Source: Pirellulales bacterium (GTDB lineage: Bacteria > Planctomycetota > Planctomycetia > Pirellulales > JAICIG01). Taken from it: a stretch of DNA of 10,065 nucleotides. The stretch's first letter is position 1. Every line of letters starts with the position of its first letter. Shown here piece after piece: positions 6,110 through 10,065 of the stretch. Location of the stretch: positions 1 through 10,065 of the forward strand of contig JAICIG010000293.1 of the NCBI GenBank assembly GCA_025924495.1, read 5' to 3'. The position numbers were made by a program, and so were the translations under genes. The notes under the pieces are model-generated. The model made no database searches. It was not told the origin of the DNA and saw nothing but the letters and a program-made list of their open reading frames with translations.

Positions 6110-7792
6110 ATGGCGCTCGTTTCCGCCGCACCGATAAGCACCTACGCCAATCCGCTGACTCTGCCGGCGCCGAGCGCCGAGCGCGTCGCTCCTGCAACTC
6201 GCTGGATGATCGGCCTCTTTTTGCTGTGCCTGGTTCCTCGCGCGATCGAGGCCTGGAAAATCGACACGCTCTGCAAGGACGGCGTGTTCTATATCCAACT
6301 CGCCGAAGGCTTCGAGCGCGGCGATATCGAAGCCGGCCTGGGACGCCTGCGACTCAATACTTATCCGCTCATTCTGGCCTCGTTGCATCGTTGCGGTCTC
6401 GACTGGGAAACAGCGGCCGAATGGTGGGGCGTGTTCATCTCGTCGCTGGCCGTGTTGCCTTTGTTCGGTTGGGTCCGGCGCCAATTTGACGTTCGCGTGG
6501 CGGCGGCTGCGTGCTTTCTTTACGCCGTGCACCCGAAGTTCATCGAGTGGGCGCCCGAGGCGATCCGCGATCCGACCTTTTGGTTTTTCTGGAGCTGCTC
6601 GCTATACGCCATTTGGCGAGCCGCGACCGAAGTCAAATGGGTTTGGTTCGGCGTCGCAGGCGCGGCCATCACCTTGGCTCTGCACACGCGTTTCGAAGGG
6701 TGGTTTCTTTATCTCCCACTGGTTTGGTGGTCGGCCTGCCGTTATCGAACGCTGGTCGAGCAACGTTGGAAGATTGCGGCAGGAACTGCGCTCACGTTCT
6801 GCGTTTGTCCTGCCCTGCTGCTGCTCGTCAACCTGACCTGGTTGGCTCAGCAACCGCGTTGGGAGCTTGGGAACTTCGGGCGTCTGGAGTACGTCGTGCT
6901 CTGGTATCAGGCGGCTACGAAGAAGCTCGCTACATCGCCGCAAGCGACGATCGAGCCGACCGAGACAGTCAGCGAACCTCGCTTGCCGGCGGCGCCGGCG
7001 GTCGAACGAGCCGATGTCGTCATGCCGCGAATGTCGACCCGCAGAACGGCCTTGGCCTATGCCAATGCCTTGCGGCGCGGCATCGGCGGCGCCTTCGGTA
7101 TTATGTGGTTGCTGGGTTTTATGGCGTGCCCTCGCTTTTGGCTGCGGCGCGACCACTTGGTGCTGTTTGCCGTTTCGCTGTGCGTTGCGAGCGGCATCTG
7201 GATTCATCTCTGGTACGCACAGGCCACCAGCAGCCGGTACTTTCTCACGATCGTACTGCTGGCGAGCGGCTGCGCAGGCGTGGGTTGGCTGAAGGCGTGC
7301 GACTGGCTGTCGTGGGCGACGAGCAAAGTGGGCGGCCGCCTGTGGACGCTGAGAACCGCTTTGACCGTCTTTTTACTACTGATTGCAAGCGCCGGCATCG
7401 GCCAGGCGGTTACCAACCGCTATACCGGCCGGCAACGCGACGCCGCACTGGGAAGATGGCTGCATGCGCAGTTCGGCTCGCATCCTCGCCTGGTCACCAG
7501 CGGCACGATGGAGTTGGTAGATCATTACGCCGCTGCCGATGTCGCGATCCTGCCCGCCGACCGCGAAGCCGCCGCCCGGCTGATCGCCGATTTCAAACCG
7601 TCTTGCGTTGTCCTCTCGCGTCATGCGATACCGGCTGATGTCGTCGGTCCGCTTCTCGACGGCATCCAAGCGTTGGGCTTTGAGCCGGTCGCCGATGCCA
7701 GGCTGCCGCATGGTTTCCGTTGGACAGACTTGATCGTGGCGGAGCGCTATCCAAGCCGGCAAGTCGCCGGCGCTTTAGATCCCATTCGTTAA
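6110..7792 (+). CDS. GT39-like (PMT/ArnT-type) polytopic membrane glycosyltransferase
   Basis: A 560-residue membrane protein. About ten or eleven hydrophobic segments are visible, near residues 32-45, 105-121, 129-141, 156-169, 177-192, 196-210, 222-243, 326-341, 349-366, 376-394 and 414-432. The first external loop has CKDGVFYIQLAEGFERGD (55-72), the pattern of GT-C enzymes in which an acidic residue followed by GxxY is catalytic. A second acidic stretch, EWAPEAIRDPTF, lies at 146-157. Such proteins move a sugar from a polyprenyl-phosphate carrier to a protein, lipid or glycan outside the cytoplasmic membrane. Residues 270-320 form a hydrophilic linker rich in Pro, Glu and Arg, and 433-560 a soluble C-terminal domain of unknown role. 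The start ATG lacks a clear ribosome site. It is divergent from the GT4 gene, with WecA downstream after 108 bases. Acceptor and donor are unknown. Confidence 0.78.
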   Translation: MALVSAAPISTYANPLTLPAPSAERVAPATRWMIGLFLLCLVPRAIEAWKIDTLCKDGVFYIQLAEGFERGDIEAGLGRLRLNTYPLILASLHRCGLDWETAAEWWGVFISSLAVLPLFGWVRRQFDVRVAAAACFLYAVHPKFIEWAPEAIRDPTFWFFWSCSLYAIWRAATEVKWVWFGVAGAAITLALHTRFEGWFLYLPLVWWSACRYRTLVEQRWKIAAGTALTFCVCPALLLLVNLTWLAQQPRWELGNFGRLEYVVLWYQAATKKLATSPQATIEPTETVSEPRLPAAPAVERADVVMPRMSTRRTALAYANALRRGIGGAFGIMWLLGFMACPRFWLRRDHLVLFAVSLCVASGIWIHLWYAQATSSRYFLTIVLLASGCAGVGWLKACDWLSWATSKVGGRLWTLRTALTVFLLLIASAGIGQAVTNRYTGRQRDAALGRWLHAQFGSHPRLVTSGTMELVDHYAAADVAILPADREAAARLIADFKPSCVVLSRHAIPADVVGPLLDGIQALGFEPVADARLPHGFRWTDLIVAERYPSRQVAGALDPIR

Positions 7793-7900
7793 TCACAAAT
7801 ACCTCGATGCCCTGTTCCGGTTCGCACTTGCCGCGAGCCGACCCACAAACCGGTCTTCGCCTGCAACCCGCAGAGTCGGGCAAGATCGTTGAGAACGGCC

Positions 7901-9436
7901 ATGACCCAACTCGTAATCGCTTTTGGCGCAGCGCTCGTCATCGCGCTGGCGCTAACTCCGCTCGTGCGTCGTTTTGCCTGGCGTCTCCGTCTGCTCGATC
8001 ATGCCGACGGCGAGCGCAAGCTGCATGCCCGTCCGATTCCTTTGGGCGGCGGAGTGGTGCTCTATTTCGCGCTTGCCGCCGTGACGGCGCTGGCATGCCC
8101 TTGGGCGAATCTCGCGGCGGAAGGAGGCTCGACGCTGCTGCCGCTGCCGGTCGCCTTAATGTTGTCGGCGGGCATGATGTGTATCGTCGGTTGTTGCGAC
8201 GATCTCAAAGGCTTGCGCGTACGTTGGAAATTGCTCGGCCAGGTGGCGGCGACGTTGCCGCTGGTGCTCTCCGGACACCATCTCGAGCAACTTGAAATCG
8301 GCGGTTACACGATCCAACTGGGATGGTGGGCCATCCCGCTTTCGATCGGCTGGTTGATCACTGGCGCGAATGCGCTCAACTTTGTGGATGGCATCGACGG
8401 CCTCGCTTCTACCATCGGCATTGCCATCGCCTGCACCACGGGCTTGATCGCGCATCACCTGGGCCATGCAGAGGTCGCCTTACTGTCTGCCGTTCTGGCG
8501 GGCGGGCTGAGCGGATTCATCTTTTACAACTGGCAGCCGGCCACCATTTATCTGGGCGACGCCGGCAGCATGGTCGTCGGACTCTGGCTGGCCGCCCTGA
8601 CGGTTTCGGGCACGCGCGAGCCGGAGGTGGGCACGCGACTGGTGTCGCTCGTCGCTCTCTTGAGCATGCCGGTCGCCGATATCGGGCTGGCGGTGATTCG
8701 GCGCATTCTCAGCGGCCATCAATTCTGGCTGCCCGACCGCGCCCACATCCATCATCGCTTGATCGAGTGCGGCCTCACAATTCCGAAAACCGTCGACCTG
8801 ATGGCTGGCCTGTGCCTGCTGTCGGGCTCGGCCGCCTTTGCGGCGTCGGTGCATGGACGCGAGCTGCTTGCTTGGGGCGGGCTGGGGTTGCTCGCTACCG
8901 GCATGGTGCGCTCGCGCTGCTTCGGTCATTACGAGGTCGAACTCGCTGGCCAGGCGCTCGCGCGGAAAGTGTTGCATTTGTTCGCGCGGCTATCGTCGGG
9001 CCGCTTCACGCGCGCGCTACCCACCTTGGCCGAGCTCGAACAGATGCAGCCCTCGACCGCCTGGGCGAGATTCGTGGCCGAAATCGAAGTGCATGCGGTC
9101 GAACGGCTCGAACTTTCGTTGCGCGATCCGCAAGGCGAACAATCGCTGCATGAGTGGGAATCGACGACCAAAGAACGGCTCTCGCCGGAAGTCTGGACCC
9201 TCGAGGCGGCCTGCGATTCGCCGGCGGGCGGAAGCTGCAGCATCCGTGCAGTGTTGGGCGAAGGCCAGGGAACGCACCCGCTCAATTGGCTCTCGCTCTT
9301 GGACGTGCTGCGCCTGTTCGGCAGGCATTGGGCCGCGCATCCCGATCGCATTCAAGGCCCCGTCGTACGGTTCGTTGCAGGCGATCGCTTGACAACTCCA
9401 GCCACAAACCGCGACCATCTAGCCTCCGCCGCCTGA
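7901..9436 (+). CDS. wecA: WecA/TagO-type undecaprenyl-phosphate sugar-1-phosphate transferase with C-terminal extension
   Basis: A 511-residue polyprenol-phosphate:sugar-phosphotransferase of the MraY/WecA family. It links a UDP-HexNAc phosphate, usually GlcNAc-1-phosphate, to undecaprenyl phosphate as the first step of a surface glycan. Family motifs in order: DGERKLHARPIPLGGG (36-51), IVGCCDDLKGL (95-105; D100 and D101 of the Mg site), NALNFVDGIDGLAS (157-170), YLGDAGSM (217-224), PVADIGLAVIRRI (257-269) and the cytoplasmic HIHHR (282-286), which points to WecA/TagO rather than MraY. About ten or eleven membrane segments end near residue 336. Residues 345-511 are a soluble extension that I do not recognise. 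ATG 7901 is preferred to a TTG at 7889, which would add four residues. The symbol is given at family level; the exact sugar is inferred. It is codirectional with the GT39-like gene and VanZ. Confidence 0.88.
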   Translation: MTQLVIAFGAALVIALALTPLVRRFAWRLRLLDHADGERKLHARPIPLGGGVVLYFALAAVTALACPWANLAAEGGSTLLPLPVALMLSAGMMCIVGCCDDLKGLRVRWKLLGQVAATLPLVLSGHHLEQLEIGGYTIQLGWWAIPLSIGWLITGANALNFVDGIDGLASTIGIAIACTTGLIAHHLGHAEVALLSAVLAGGLSGFIFYNWQPATIYLGDAGSMVVGLWLAALTVSGTREPEVGTRLVSLVALLSMPVADIGLAVIRRILSGHQFWLPDRAHIHHRLIECGLTIPKTVDLMAGLCLLSGSAAFAASVHGRELLAWGGLGLLATGMVRSRCFGHYEVELAGQALARKVLHLFARLSSGRFTRALPTLAELEQMQPSTAWARFVAEIEVHAVERLELSLRDPQGEQSLHEWESTTKERLSPEVWTLEAACDSPAGGSCSIRAVLGEGQGTHPLNWLSLLDVLRLFGRHWAAHPDRIQGPVVRFVAGDRLTTPATNRDHLASAA

Positions 9437-9456
9437 CCGCGCGTTGTTACCTCGGC

Positions 9457-9482
9457 GAGCGGGGGGCGTCAGCCCCCTGATC
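9457..9482 (+). terminator. GC-rich hairpin after the WecA-like gene, possible terminator
   Basis: GGGGGC (9462-9467) and GCCCCC (9472-9477) pair around a GTCA loop. The stem extends outward to 9457 and 9482 with one G-T wobble and one mismatch. It lies 20 bases after the WecA-like stop codon. No T run follows, so Rho-independent termination is uncertain; it may instead protect the mRNA end. I remember this motif as a recurrent intergenic hairpin in planctomycete genomes, which is recollection and not proof. Confidence 0.45.
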
Positions 9483-9506
9483 ATCCTGAAGCTGCGCAGC
9501 GCTATC

Positions 9507-9512
9507 TATAAT
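9507..9512 (+). promoter_or_regulatory. Possible -10 box upstream of the VanZ-family gene
   Basis: A perfect TATAAT lies in the 199-base gap, about 120 bases before the VanZ start and just after the hairpin. No good -35 box is present at 16 to 18 bases upstream (the 17-base position reads TCCTGA). If used, it would give VanZ its own transcript. The hexamer alone is weak evidence. Confidence 0.25.
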
Positions 9513-9635
9513 CTTCTGAATTATCCTGCCGCAGAGTTGAGCTCCGGCTGTGGCCGATTGCCTTCGTGCGGCTGTATCCGCCTAACCGAACTTGCTTGAC
9601 ATGCACAACCCCTTCGCCCGGCGCGGCTGCCAGAC

Positions 9636-10064
9636 ATGAATCAAATACCGCCTGCCGCGCCCGATGCCGCCAAACCGACCAGGCCGCGCTGGCCGATTTT
9701 TTGCCTGGCCGCCTACTGGATCGTCCTCTTTCTGGCGACGCATTGGCCCAACCCCTTCCCGCCCGGCGGAACGCCGAACTACCCAGACAAACTGGTCCAC
9801 TTCACCGCTTATGGCATCCTGGCCTGTCTGGCGATTTATGCCTTGGCGCGAACACCCGTCGATGGCGCCTGGCGGCTGAGTCTCTGGCGCAGCCTCGGCG
9901 TGCTGGCCATCGTCATCGCCTATGGGCTCTTCGACGAGACGACGCAGCCCTTGACTGGCCGAGACTTCGAATGGAAGGACTGGCTCGCCGACATTGGCGG
10001 TTCCTCTACTGCGGCCGTGTTCTGCGGTTGGATCGCACGCCTTCGAACGCGCCAACCGATCTAG
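9636..10064 (+). CDS. VanZ-family small membrane protein
   Basis: A complete 142-residue protein with four predicted membrane segments (near 20-35, 53-72, 85-100 and 118-134) and the VanZ family signature: PDKLVHFTAYGIL (50-62), YGLFDETTQPLTGRDFEWKDWLADIGGS (96-123). The conserved DK..HF and the acidic E-Q-P-x-GR-x-x-D-x-x-D pattern are intact. VanZ gives low-level teicoplanin resistance in enterococci, but most homologues, including those next to polysaccharide genes, have no known function. The TAG lies one base before the window end, so the gene is complete. The start is chosen at ATG 9636, with a weak ribosome site. It is codirectional with the WecA-like gene but separated by 199 bases and a hairpin, so it may be a separate unit. 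Confidence 0.85.
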   Translation: MNQIPPAAPDAAKPTRPRWPIFCLAAYWIVLFLATHWPNPFPPGGTPNYPDKLVHFTAYGILACLAIYALARTPVDGAWRLSLWRSLGVLAIVIAYGLFDETTQPLTGRDFEWKDWLADIGGSSTAAVFCGWIARLRTRQPI

Positions 10065-10065
10065 G

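Noticed and set aside
9596..9601. Perfect TTGACA as a -35 box for VanZ
   Set aside because: The bases 17 downstream read CGGCGC and no -10-like hexamer follows at a fitting distance.
9601..9639. 12-codon ORF whose TGA overlaps the VanZ ATG, as a leader peptide
   Set aside because: The geometry is suggestive but there is no ribosome site or attenuator structure, and so short an ORF is expected by chance.

Overview
The window is GC-rich bacterial DNA carrying part of a cell-surface polysaccharide or glycoconjugate locus. I favour a planctomycete of the Pirellula type. The grounds are modest: high GC, few clear Shine-Dalgarno sites, a GGGGGC-GTCA-GCCCCC intergenic hairpin I remember from that phylum, and the mix of gene families. 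No rRNA or other taxonomic marker is present, so this is inference.

The minus strand, read from about 5845 down to 1, holds six genes. A GT4-type glycosyltransferase is followed directly by a GT2 glycosyltransferase; its stop and the next start abut. After a gap of about 280 bp comes a very tight three-gene unit: the alpha and beta subunits of a thiamine-diphosphate (TPP) 2-oxoacid dehydrogenase E1, then a DegT/StrS-fold sugar enzyme whose PLP lysine is replaced by histidine. Histidine at that position is the mark of the ColD/RfbH C-3 dehydratases. A short spacer with palindromic repeats follows, and then the first 36 codons of what looks like a cobalamin-binding radical SAM protein running off the left edge.

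The plus strand, from 6110 to the right edge, holds a GT39-like membrane glycosyltransferase, a WecA/TagO-type polyprenyl-phosphate sugar-1-phosphate transferase with a soluble C-terminal extension, and a complete VanZ-family membrane protein. The 264 bp between the two divergent gene sets contains a possible promoter and two good hairpins.

Read together, the WecA-like enzyme would start a lipid-linked glycan, the GT2 and GT4 enzymes would extend it, and the GT39-like protein would transfer sugar from a lipid carrier. The most interesting part is the E1-alpha/E1-beta/dehydratase unit. No E2 or E3 gene is visible, and the unit is fused by overlap to a dehydratase that would make a 4-keto-3-deoxy sugar. 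This suggests that the E1 pair adds a decarboxylated acyl unit to the sugar ketone and so makes a branched-chain deoxysugar. Yersiniose is made by the same logic with a different TPP enzyme, and E1 homologues serve in the eurekanate pathway of avilamycin. The radical SAM protein may modify the product further. This is a hypothesis from gene content and residues, not a demonstrated pathway.
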